Source: Spongiactinospora rosea
GTDB lineage: Bacteria; Actinomycetota; Actinomycetes; Streptosporangiales; Streptosporangiaceae
DNA: 64,000 bases
Assembly: GCF_003315795.1 (NCBI RefSeq)
Contig: NZ_QMEY01000002.1
Coordinates: 186,001-250,000, forward strand
Reading direction: 5' to 3'
Below, one piece after another: positions 56,106-63,510 of the stretch. The notes under the pieces were generated by a model. It was not told the origin of the DNA, made no database searches, and saw only the letters and a program-made list of their open reading frames with translations. Positions within the stretch are counted from its first letter, which is position 1; every line of letters begins with the position of its first letter. The translations under genes were made by a program, and so were the position numbers.

Positions 56106-56282
56106 GTGACCTTCGTGGGCTTCGGCGCTTGGAAGCTGACCCACCGCAAGGCGACGGTGCGGCGCAAGCCGGGCACCGGCGAGCCGCTGCCGAAGCCCGC
56201 ATATTGGGTTCCCATGTGGACGCCCGGCAATGGCTTCAAGGAGGCCGTTCGCGCGAGTGGTCTGACGATTGAGGCGCGCTAG
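56106..56282 (+). pseudogene. HU-family DNA-binding protein fragment
   Basis: The frame encodes 58 residues that follow the C-terminal half of HU proteins: VTFVGFGAWKLTHRKATVRR, then KPGTGEPLPKPAYWVPMWTP and GNGFKEAVRAS, against the family pattern GFGxFxxRxRxAR-NPxTG-xxxVPxFxPGxxxKxAV. The N-terminal helices that make the HU dimer are absent; in frame there is only a short open stretch back to a stop at 56082-56084. With the truncated regulator next to it, it looks like decayed or recombined DNA. A functional short protein is less likely. Confidence 0.6.
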
Positions 56283-56338
56283 CCGCGCCCTGGGCTGCCT
56301 GTGGCAGGGGCTACATCGGCTCACGCCACAGGCAGCGC

Positions 56339-56782
56339 TCACTGATCGGGCCAGCCGACAGCGGCATAGGAGGCTCCCTTGATGTACGCCTGAACTCCCG
56401 CGACGGTGTACGGGAACGTGCTCGCCGGTAGCCGGTCGGCGGGGAACCAGGTGATTCGGGCACACTTATGCGGTTCAGCGTTGCGGGGTTCGCCATCCCA
56501 TGATCCGGCCTCGAAGAAGACGCCGACGCGGCCTTCGCCTTCGGGGTTGCGGTAGTGGCACACGTGCACGAACCGCAGGTCGTCCGGGCGGACGTCGATA
56601 CCGACCTCTTCACGGGCTTCGCGGATCGCGGCCTGGTCGATGGTCTCACCCTCCTCCAGGTGCCCGGACGGCAGGTTCCACCAGCCGTCCGCGTACCCGG
56701 TGCCCCGCCGCTGGGCGAGCAGGATGTGACCATCACGGGCCAGGATCATCATGACGTCCACGATCGTGCGATACCGGCCCAC
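56339..56782 (-). CDS. Nudix hydrolase
   Basis: The 147-aa protein has a complete Nudix box, GHLEEGETIDQAAIREAREE followed by VGI (G-x5-E-x7-R-E-U-x-E-E-x-G-U). Such enzymes hydrolyse nucleoside diphosphates linked to another group, in nucleotide-pool cleaning or cofactor turnover; the substrate is not evident. GTG start with no strong ribosome site. It lies 40 nt after the stop of the P-loop kinase-like gene on the same strand and may belong to the same operon. Confidence 0.9.
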   Translation of the reverse strand: MGRYRTIVDVMMILARDGHILLAQRRGTGYADGWWNLPSGHLEEGETIDQAAIREAREEVGIDVRPDDLRFVHVCHYRNPEGEGRVGVFFEAGSWDGEPRNAEPHKCARITWFPADRLPASTFPYTVAGVQAYIKGASYAAVGWPDQ

Positions 56783-56822
56783 GCGGTCTTCTCCCAGTCA
56801 CTCATGCCACCTGTCCCGGCGG

Positions 56823-57425
56823 TCACGATAGCGCGGTGAGCAGCCCGTCTTCAGCCAGTCGGGTAAGTATCCATTGCACTCGATCGCTCGTGCTCAATGC
56901 GGCGGGGATCTCGGTCAACGGCGACCCGGCCAGCCGCAACAGATCGCATAGCGCTTGATCCACATCGCGCTGCCGGTCGGCCACCTTGACGCGAAAATCG
57001 TCGCCGGGCTGCCGGGGGTCGAAGATGTCGGAGCAGTACAGGACCGAGTCGTACCATCCGGCCAGCGCCATGCACAAGGTCGTCATCGCCTCCACGGCGG
57101 GGCGGTCAGCGGCCGGGAGCAGCAGCCGGGCATAGGCGACGACGTTGAACAACGTTTTGTCGGTGATCAGGACAGTGTGGTGACGTGCCGCGCGGAGCTG
57201 GGTGGTGAGCTGGGCACCGAACAGATCGACTTCGGCGGCAAGGTCGAAGCCACCGCGACCATGGATGACGATGTCCTCGATGAACGGGGAGGAGCGGGCG
57301 GGCTCGCCGGTGCAGGCGGCGTTGATGCCGTGTTCGCGTAACGTGCTGGTCAGGGCGTGGACGAGGGTGGTCTTGCCGGAGGCGTGGGTTCCTTCGACGG
57401 CGATCACCAGGCAATCGCGGATCAT
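56823..57425 (-). CDS. P-loop nucleotide kinase-like protein
   Basis: The 200-aa protein begins MIRDCLVIAVEGTHASGKTT, with a Walker A loop (G-T-H-A-S-G-K-T), and continues like a thymidylate-kinase or NadR-type P-loop kinase: TGEPARSSPFIED, and VLITDKTLFNVVAYARLLL, where an acidic residue sits at the Walker B-like position. It probably phosphorylates a nucleoside, nucleotide or small metabolite. Substrate-binding residues do not point to a particular one. The ATG overlaps the preceding gene's TGA by four bases, indicating coupled translation within a minus-strand run that ends with the Nudix gene. Confidence 0.75.
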   Translation of the reverse strand: MIRDCLVIAVEGTHASGKTTLVHALTSTLREHGINAACTGEPARSSPFIEDIVIHGRGGFDLAAEVDLFGAQLTTQLRAARHHTVLITDKTLFNVVAYARLLLPAADRPAVEAMTTLCMALAGWYDSVLYCSDIFDPRQPGDDFRVKVADRQRDVDQALCDLLRLAGSPLTEIPAALSTSDRVQWILTRLAEDGLLTALS

Positions 57426-57829
57426 GGGTGCTCCAGAAGGCACGTGAAGGCGGGGGTGCGGGTCCAGCCGATCGTGTCCGGCAGGTGGCGGGCGAGCAGG
57501 CCGTTGACGTTCATTACGCTGCTGTTCGGCGGTGGTGGTGTGGTGAGCGTGGTGAGCAGTGCGGTGGACAAGCTGTGCCGCAGGTTGAGCACGGTGATCC
57601 GTTCCCGCGCCTGCTGGTCGCCGTCCGTGATCCAGCGGCGGTGCGCGTAGCGTACCCGGCCACGACCTGCCGGGAAGGTTTCGAGGGCGTCGAACATGCT
57701 GGTTTCGGCCGCCAACTCCGAGTCACTCGCCCCACCCGCGCCGCGCTCATCGCCCTCGGTCTCCCAGACCGCGAGCAGCGGGCGCACCGTACATTCGAGC
57801 GCAGAACGGTCAGGCAGAAGGTGCTTCAT
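57422..57829 (-). CDS. Unknown protein in overlapping operon
   Basis: The 135-aa product is not a family I recognise. It is soluble, moderately acidic in the first third (VWETEGDERG) and includes RVRYAHRRWITDGDQQARER and NLRHSLSTALLTTLTTP. It overlaps both neighbours: its start lies 20 bases inside the upstream gene and its stop overlaps the kinase start as ATGA. That packing supports a real, co-translated gene. Confidence 0.55.
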   Translation of the reverse strand: MKHLLPDRSALECTVRPLLAVWETEGDERGAGGASDSELAAETSMFDALETFPAGRGRVRYAHRRWITDGDQQARERITVLNLRHSLSTALLTTLTTPPPPNSSVMNVNGLLARHLPDTIGWTRTPAFTCLLEHP

Positions 57830-58157
57830 GGGGCTCCTCCACAGGCCGAGGCGGGTTCAGCAGCAGGTAGTCGATGGCCAGTGCTTCGGCGGCCCCCTGA
57901 ACAGTGCCGCGGTGGACGCACAATGGGATGCCCGGAGGCAGATGGCGCGGGCTGTGCCACCAGATCCCGTCGTCCTGGACGACCGCGATGAGGCCGTGAC
58001 AGAGCGAAAGCTGAACCCTGTCCATGTCCTCGATGAGGTCGGCGCTGATGCCGTGCGCGGCGAGCGCCTTCTTGAGGCTGCCGGCGGTCTCCCGAGGAGA
58101 CGGAGGTGCTGGAGACGCCGGACGAACCGCCGCGTACGGGAGCATGAAGGCGTCCAT
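57810..58157 (-). CDS. Unknown protein in overlapping operon
   Basis: The 115-aa protein has no family I know. A segment SLKKALAAHGISADLIEDMD is probably helical, and GLIAVVQDDGIWWHSP with a later LPPGIPLCVHRG looks beta-rich. Its ATG shares one base with the preceding small gene's stop (TGATG), and its end overlaps the next gene, so it belongs to the same translation-coupled series. Confidence 0.55.
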   Translation of the reverse strand: MDAFMLPYAAVRPASPAPPSPRETAGSLKKALAAHGISADLIEDMDRVQLSLCHGLIAVVQDDGIWWHSPRHLPPGIPLCVHRGTVQGAAEALAIDYLLLNPPRPVEEPHEAPSA

Positions 58158-58318
58158 CAAACAGTCATCCCGAGGACTTCCGGGGCTCGCTCCACGACGG
58201 CATCCCCTTTGGTGCGGCCAACGTTGAAGTCGTCCTTGCCGCCGAGGGAGGCGTCGTGGTCACAGGCGATACTCGCTTCGTGCGAGGTGAAGACGGAATG
58301 GGGAGCGCCGTGGGCCAT
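58157..58318 (-). CDS. 53-aa protein, first of coupled small-gene series
   Basis: A short frame from the ATG at 58316-58318 encodes 53 residues beginning MAHGAPHSVFTSHEASIACD and ending EVLGMTV. Its TGA overlaps the next ATG by one base (TGATG). It lies 60 nt after the DUF5753 regulator stop on the same strand. Acceptance rests on position and coupling; no family is recognised and no ribosome site is strong. Confidence 0.5.
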   Translation of the reverse strand: MAHGAPHSVFTSHEASIACDHDASLGGKDDFNVGRTKGDAVVERAPEVLGMTV

Positions 58319-58378
58319 GCTCCGACGCTAGAGCCCGGAACTTCCTCTACCCAAGGAGTTTGCCGCACTTTGCCAGCA

Positions 58379-59215
58379 CTAGCCGAGACCGGCTCGTGCA
58401 TCGCTGATGAGATCGCGAGCCGCCTTGCCGTAAACGGCCGATGCCGCCAAGCCGTCGAAGGCCCTCTCATACAGCGTGATCTCGTGCGACTGGGTGAGGG
58501 CCAAGCTCGCCGCCAACGTCTCGATCTGCACCACTCTGCGATCTAAGATCCAGAAACCGGTCAGAGGCAGGCTGTGGTGCGTTGCAGTGGTGGGGATGAT
58601 GCCGAACCGCACGTTCGGCAGAGTCACGTCCCCGAGTAGCTGGTCGAGCTGCCGCACGTGAACGGTGGCGGGCACTACTCCGGCAGTCAGGGCTACCTCA
58701 CAGATCACAGCATGGAATCGGTGGCCTCTTGTGAAAAGGAGGTGGCGGCGCTCCATACGAGCTTTGATGCCTTGTTCGACATCGTCAGGCAGGTGGTGCA
58801 GTTCCACGACGCTGGTCATCACTGAGGCTGCATAGTCGGGAGTTTGGAACAGCCCGGGGATGTAGAAGGTCTCGAACATACGGAAGTGGCGAGTTTCCGC
58901 CTCCATCGCCACGCGTTCACGCTGGCGTTTCCGCGTACCGGCTTTGAGGCTGCGACGCCACTCGACGTACATGGTCTCAATGGACTGCACCGCCGCCAAG
59001 AGATCAGGTAGCTCATCGGTTGCGTCACAGCAGCGACACCAGATCCGGAGATCGTCTTCTGTGGGGGTACGCCGCCCGTACTCGAATCGGCTCACCTTGG
59101 AGCTATGCCATCCGGCAAGCTCCGCCAGCCCTACGCCCGTCAGGCCAGCGCCTATGCGGATCTGTTTGAGGCGCTCTCCCAGCGCTTCTATCGCCTGACG
59201 GGCAGGTGTGGACAC
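58379..59215 (-). CDS. XRE-family regulator with DUF5753
   Basis: The 278-aa protein starts STPARQAIEALGERLKQIR after a GTG, with a helix-turn-helix GVGLAELAGWHSSKVSRFEYG at about 25-50. It continues into a DUF5753 domain: ETRHFRMFETFYIPGLFQTP and a later FGIIPTTATHHSLPLTGFWI. Such regulators are numerous in filamentous actinobacteria and usually sit by DUF397 or DUF6879 genes, as here; several affect development or secondary metabolism. An upstream start would overlap the DUF6879 gene, so the GTG at 59215 is preferred by family length. It probably controls its own operon. Confidence 0.9.
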   Translation of the reverse strand: MSTPARQAIEALGERLKQIRIGAGLTGVGLAELAGWHSSKVSRFEYGRRTPTEDDLRIWCRCCDATDELPDLLAAVQSIETMYVEWRRSLKAGTRKRQRERVAMEAETRHFRMFETFYIPGLFQTPDYAASVMTSVVELHHLPDDVEQGIKARMERRHLLFTRGHRFHAVICEVALTAGVVPATVHVRQLDQLLGDVTLPNVRFGIIPTTATHHSLPLTGFWILDRRVVQIETLAASLALTQSHEITLYERAFDGLAASAVYGKAARDLISDARAGLG

Positions 59216-59229
59216 GACTGCGGCAGGGG

Positions 59230-59751
59230 CTATGCGGCGACGTACTGCACGTACGGCACCGCGCGCGGCCACGTAAGGTCACGAACTTGCACACACTGGT
59301 TGATCAATGCCTCGTCACGGACGAGAACGAGTCCGCCTGACGATCCGTCAGGCTCGAACAGACTGAGGACGAGCGTGTCATCGTCGATCAGCCAGTAGTC
59401 CTCGTCCGGTAGTGAGATATCGGCAACTGTCTGCCGGGGCAGGTAGCCGATCTCCTCTCCCGCTTCGAGGTTGAGGGGATCGATGGTCATCGCCCATCGA
59501 ACGTAGTCGCTCCAGGGTTCCGTCACTACCCGGGCGCGCTGGATACTGGTTCCTCGCCCTACGGCGGCCCGCACGAATCGCAGCCACGAATCGTGCCAGC
59601 GATGGTCATCCGGCTCTCCCTTGAGCCAGCTCTGGAACGGCCCGATCTCGTCAGCCACTCCGTACTCATCTCGCAGTTCGAGGTGGAATGCGCGCTGCCG
59701 GCCGGGGAACAGCCCGCGGAACTGGTCACGAGTGAGGCGTTGGCTCTCCAT
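59230..59751 (-). CDS. DUF6879 family protein
   Basis: The 173-aa protein matches the DUF6879 family of actinobacteria: RDEYGVADEIGPFQSWLKGE near the N terminus, RARVVTEPWSDYVRWAM with the conserved Arg/Trp positions, then EDYWLIDDDTLVLSLFEPDG. The family is soluble and of unknown function and is usually found beside DUF5753 XRE regulators, as here. Its start overlaps the preceding 76-aa gene by 26 bases, so both are translated from the same message. Confidence 0.85.
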   Translation of the reverse strand: MESQRLTRDQFRGLFPGRQRAFHLELRDEYGVADEIGPFQSWLKGEPDDHRWHDSWLRFVRAAVGRGTSIQRARVVTEPWSDYVRWAMTIDPLNLEAGEEIGYLPRQTVADISLPDEDYWLIDDDTLVLSLFEPDGSSGGLVLVRDEALINQCVQVRDLTWPRAVPYVQYVAA

Positions 59752-59956
59752 CGGGGTTCTGGGCCGCCTTCGGTAGGTACGACATGAGCTTCTTCGGGAC
59801 GAGGACAGCCGTCTCGTGGGCAGGGAGATCGAGCTGATCCAGCACCGCTTGATCAGAGACTATCCATCCCTGGACCAGGTACATGTCCTGGTCGGTGTCA
59901 TAGAGGGTGGGCGACTGGTCGCCCGTTGTCGTCTTGCCAAGGAATCTTATCTTCAC
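59726..59956 (-). CDS. Small conserved protein upstream of DUF6879
   Basis: The 76-aa protein begins VKIRFLGKTTTGDQSPTLYD and continues with YLVQGWIVSDQAVLDQLDLP and ETAVLVPKKLMSYLP. I recall similar small proteins in actinobacteria next to DUF6879 and DUF5753 genes; no function is known. The GTG has AGGAAGG eight bases upstream. It is the first gene of the minus-strand operon that runs to the kinase or Nudix gene. Confidence 0.7.
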   Translation of the reverse strand: MKIRFLGKTTTGDQSPTLYDTDQDMYLVQGWIVSDQAVLDQLDLPAHETAVLVPKKLMSYLPKAAQNPDGEPTPHS

Positions 59957-60526
59957 CTACTCGGCCTTCCTGGGCTTTTGCCGTACTTTGCCAGTACAGG
60001 CCAATCGTCGCCTGCGGGGCTTGGCACCGTCAACTCCCTGGAGCTAACCATGCGAAAGTGGAATTCGACCGCTCGCGCCTTTGAGATTGACAGGTCGCCT
60101 GCCATCCAGCCCGGTCACGCTGGCGCGCGTCAAAAAGAATGCACCATATCGGGCTTTAAGACCCATCAACGGCGAGAGCGGCCCGCGAGCTGCTCGCCGA
60201 CAAGCTGTCCGGGCAGCACGAACTGCTCAGCGAGCTGCTGGAGGACAACGCCGGAAGCACCTGAGGGGAGGGGGCGAGGCGTTGCGCCGGCCGGCCGGCC
60301 GATGAGTCCGCCCGGCACGCTGCGCCTGGCCGCGCTCCGGCTGCGCCGTCGCCGCCTTACCGGCTCCGCCACGGGTCTGAAAATCAGTTGCCCGTGCCGC
60401 CGGGGCTCGGCCAGTGTGGTGCTCATGAGGCTCTGACGGACAGCACCCCGCACTCGACGATGCCACGGCACCGGTTCGTGCCGTGATGCCGCCCGCCCAT
60501 GCCCCGCTTCAGCGAAGAGAGCATCC
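59957..60526. other. Intergenic region with a possible coding remnant
   Basis: This 570-bp region separates the DUF6879-type operon (minus) from the RtcB gene (plus) and should carry both promoters. Part of it, 60178-60264, reads AARELLADKLSGQHELLSEL followed by LEDNAGST and a stop, with strong G/C at third codon positions, like the tail of a real gene. No start codon precedes it after the in-frame TAA, so it is probably a remnant. Nothing else was seen. Confidence 0.35.
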
Positions 60527-61696
60527 TTGTCTGAGCAGTCCTCCCTGCAGTCGGCCACCGTCACCGTGTTCGCCTCGCCCACGAGCTGGATCGAGTCCGA
60601 CGCCGTCGCGCAGTGCCACCAGGTGGCCGCCCTCGACGGCATGACGCACGTCGCCGCCATGCCGGACCTGCACCCCGGTAAGGGCGCCCCGATCGGCGCC
60701 GCCATGACGTCGAGCGTCCTGTATCCGTTCCTGGTGGGCTCCGACATCGGCTGCGGCATCGCCGTGTTCCCCATCCAGCTCAAGCGGGCCGTACCTGAGA
60801 AGCTCGCCGCCCGGTTCCCCGACCTCGACCGCGCGCTGCACCCCGAGCACGACGCCGACGACCCCGCCTGGGCCGTGCTGGAAGGCGACATCCCCGCCGG
60901 TCACGTCGAGGGCCTGGGCACGGTCGGCCGGGGCAACCACTTCGTCGAGCTGGCGCGGATCGGGTCGGTGTTCGCGCCGGAGCACGCCGACCGGCTCGGC
61001 CTCGCCGCCGGTGACCTGGTCCTCGTCGTCCACAGCGGCTCCCGGGGGCTCGGCGAGCGCATTCTGCGGGCGCACACCGAGGCCCACGGCGCGGGCCCGG
61101 CCGCCGATCCCGCCGCCTACCTGGCGATGCACGACGACGCCGTACGCTGGGGATCGCTCAACCGGCGGCTGCTGGCCGCCCGCGTCGCCCACGCGCTGGG
61201 CGCGCGGCCCACCGAGCCGATCGTCGACCAGTGCCACAACCTGGTCGAGGTCCGCGACGATGGGAGCTACCTGCACCGCAAGGGCGCGGCTCCCGGCGAC
61301 GGCCGTGACGTGCTCATCGCGGGCACCCGGGGCACCCCTTCCTACCTCGTGGCCGCGCACGCGGGGCCGGAGGCCGGTCATTCCGTGGCGCACGGCGCGG
61401 GCCGCAAGATGTCCCGCGCGGACGCGCTGCGCCGGGGCCGGGCCAAGCACACGGTGGAGGAGCTGCGCCGAACCCCGATGGGGTCGCTGGTGGTGTGCGG
61501 CGACCGGCAGTTGCTGTTCGAGGAGGCGCCATCGGCGTACAAGCGCATCGAGCAGGTGATCGCCGACCTCGTCGCGTACGACCTGGCCACGCCGGTGGCC
61601 ACCACGATCCCGCTGGTCACCTACAAGACGCCCGACCTCGGCCCGGCCCACGGGAAGGATCACCGGGAGCGCCGCCGCAAGGGGGGCCGGCCGTGA
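60527..61696 (+). CDS. rtcB: RtcB-family RNA ligase (PrfH-linked type)
   Basis: The 389-aa protein is an RtcB-type 3'-5' RNA ligase: AMPDLHPGKGAPIGAAMTS and VGSDIGCGI carry the metal-binding Asp and Cys, GRGNHFVEL, HSGSRGLG and the later GHSVAHGAGRKMSR include the remaining ligands and the guanylylated His region. RtcB joins 2',3'-cyclic phosphate and 5'-OH RNA ends using GTP and Mn(II). It is shorter than the classical tRNA-splicing RtcB and is followed by prfH with a four-base overlap, the arrangement of the RtcB2-PrfH repair pair. The ATG/TTG choice at the start is not certain. Confidence 0.9.
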   Translation: MSEQSSLQSATVTVFASPTSWIESDAVAQCHQVAALDGMTHVAAMPDLHPGKGAPIGAAMTSSVLYPFLVGSDIGCGIAVFPIQLKRAVPEKLAARFPDLDRALHPEHDADDPAWAVLEGDIPAGHVEGLGTVGRGNHFVELARIGSVFAPEHADRLGLAAGDLVLVVHSGSRGLGERILRAHTEAHGAGPAADPAAYLAMHDDAVRWGSLNRRLLAARVAHALGARPTEPIVDQCHNLVEVRDDGSYLHRKGAAPGDGRDVLIAGTRGTPSYLVAAHAGPEAGHSVAHGAGRKMSRADALRRGRAKHTVEELRRTPMGSLVVCGDRQLLFEEAPSAYKRIEQVIADLVAYDLATPVATTIPLVTYKTPDLGPAHGKDHRERRRKGGRP

Positions 61697-62355
61697 GCGT
61701 CCACCTGCTCGTGTCGGCCGGGCGCGGCCCGCAGGAGTGCGCGTGGGCCGTGGCCCGGCTGGTGCGCCGCCTGGAGACCGACGCCGCCCGGCGGCGGCTA
61801 CAGGCCCATCGGGCCGAGACCGTGCCCGGTGACCGGCCCGGCACCTACCTTTCCGTCCTCGTCCGGATCGAGGGCGACGACGCCGAGGCGTTCGCCGCCT
61901 CCTGGACCGGCACGCTCTGCTGGCAGGCCCCCAGCCCGTACCGGGCCACCAGCCGGAAGAACTGGTACGTCATCGCCCGGCCGTGTCAGGTGGACGTCGA
62001 GCGCACGGCGTTCGCGGAGCGGGACGTCGATGTCGTCGCCTGCCGCACCGGCGGCCCCGGCGGCCAGCACCGCAACAAGGCCGAGACGGCGGTACGGGCC
62101 ACCCACCGGCCCACGGGCATCGTCGTGGTGGTCGACACCGAGCGCCAGTTCAGCCTCAACCGCCGCATCGCGATGCGGCTGCTGCGCGAGCGCATCGAGC
62201 ACGGCGACGAGCTGGCCGAGCGGGCCGTCACCTCCGCCCGCAGGCACATCCACGACGAACTGGTCCGCGGCGACCCCGTCCGCGTCGAACGCCCGGAGAC
62301 CTCCGGCCAGGACCCGGCCCCGAAAGCGGGCACACGCCGCCGGGCCCGGTCCTAG
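61693..62355 (+). CDS. prfH: Peptide chain release factor H homologue
   Basis: The 220-aa protein contains the GGQ motif in CRTGGPGGQHRNKAETAVRA, as in class I release factors, and ends with a basic tail. It lacks the codon-recognition domain of RF1/RF2, as PrfH does. In the Escherichia coli pair PrfH frees the peptide from ribosomes cut in the 16S decoding centre so that RtcB2 can religate the rRNA; the same role is expected here. GTG start overlaps the rtcB stop (GTGA). Confidence 0.92.
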   Translation: MSVHLLVSAGRGPQECAWAVARLVRRLETDAARRRLQAHRAETVPGDRPGTYLSVLVRIEGDDAEAFAASWTGTLCWQAPSPYRATSRKNWYVIARPCQVDVERTAFAERDVDVVACRTGGPGGQHRNKAETAVRATHRPTGIVVVVDTERQFSLNRRIAMRLLRERIEHGDELAERAVTSARRHIHDELVRGDPVRVERPETSGQDPAPKAGTRRRARS

Positions 62356-62481
62356 CCGAGCGTCCATGATCGGGTGCGGTTTGGAGGGGGGTGACCAGGG
62401 CAGTCGAGGGCCACGAACGCGGGGGACATCTGGAGGGCACGTGCGGACATCGAACGTCCATGGCGGCGCGCGGAACATACG

Positions 62482-63510
62482 GTGCCGGTGATGCGCCTTC
62501 CCGCCGCCCGCGGCCCGATCACGGCCGGATTGTTCGCCCGCCTCACCGGCCCGCCGGGCGAGGTGGACCCGCCGCCGGTCACGTCGGCGGGGGCCTCGGC
62601 GCTGGACGACGACGATCTTCAGCTCGCCCTCTTCGCCTGCTACGAGCTGCACTATCGCGGGTTCGACGACGTGGACGACCGCTGGGAGTGGCAGCCGTCG
62701 CTGCTGGCCGCCCGCCACGAGCTGGAACGTGCCATGCGGGCCGGGCTCGCCGCCGCCGTGCCGCGGCCACCGGCCGTGCCGCCGGACCAGGTGCGGCGCG
62801 CGCTGACCGAACTGGTCGCCAAGGACACGGCGAGCGGCCCGTCCCTGGCGGCCTGCCTCCAGGACGAGGGCGACCTCGGGCGGTTCCGCGAGTTCGTCGT
62901 CCACCGCTCGATCTACCACCTGAAAGAGGCCGACCCGCACACCTGGGCGATACCGCGCCTGCACGACGGCCCGAAGGCGGCGCTGGTCGAGATCCAGGCC
63001 GACGAGTACGGCGGCGGACGGCCCGAGCGCATGCACGCCACGCTGTTCCGCACCACCATGACCGGCCTCGGCCTGGACGACTCCTACGGGGCCTACCTGC
63101 CGCTGGTTCCCGGGATCACGCTGGCCGTCTCGAACGTCATGTCGCTGTTCGGGTTGCACCGGCGGCTGCGCGGCGCGCTGGCCGGGCACCTGGCGGCGCT
63201 GGAGATGACCTCCTCGCTGCCCAACCGCCGTTACGCGCTGGCCCTGCGGCGGCTCGGCGGCGACGCGGCCACCGCCCGCTTCTACGACGAGCACGTACAG
63301 GCCGACGCGGTGCACGAGCAGGTCGCCGCGCACGACCTGTGCGCGGGCCTCGCCGCCCAGGAGCCGTCGCTGGGCGGCGACATCCTGTACGGCGCGGCCT
63401 GCGCGCTGGCCGTCGACCGCCGCTGGGCCGAGCATGTGCTGGAGTGCTGGCGGCGCGGCATCAGCTCGCTCGATGGCGGCTCGCCCGAAAGGAACCGCCA
63501 TGCCGGGTGA
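62482..63510 (+). CDS. Iron-containing redox enzyme (heme-oxygenase-like fold)
   Basis: The 342-aa protein resembles the 'iron-containing redox enzyme' family with a heme-oxygenase-like diiron fold: LFACYELHYRGFDDVDDRWE, then REFVVHRSIYHLKEADPHTW, EIQADEYGGGRPERMHATLF and, late, YDEHVQADAVHEQVAAHD, with Glu/His residues spaced to bind two iron ions. Substrate is not known. A GTG at 62482 is taken; an ATG three codons on is equally possible. The 3' end overlaps the next gene by 11 bases, so the two are co-translated and likely act together. Confidence 0.82.
   Translation: MPVMRLPAARGPITAGLFARLTGPPGEVDPPPVTSAGASALDDDDLQLALFACYELHYRGFDDVDDRWEWQPSLLAARHELERAMRAGLAAAVPRPPAVPPDQVRRALTELVAKDTASGPSLAACLQDEGDLGRFREFVVHRSIYHLKEADPHTWAIPRLHDGPKAALVEIQADEYGGGRPERMHATLFRTTMTGLGLDDSYGAYLPLVPGITLAVSNVMSLFGLHRRLRGALAGHLAALEMTSSLPNRRYALALRRLGGDAATARFYDEHVQADAVHEQVAAHDLCAGLAAQEPSLGGDILYGAACALAVDRRWAEHVLECWRRGISSLDGGSPERNRHAG

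Noticed and set aside
59816..60436. Plus-strand frame of 206 codons between the small conserved gene and rtcB
   Set aside because: It overlaps the 76-aa gene antisense and has low-complexity composition without domains.
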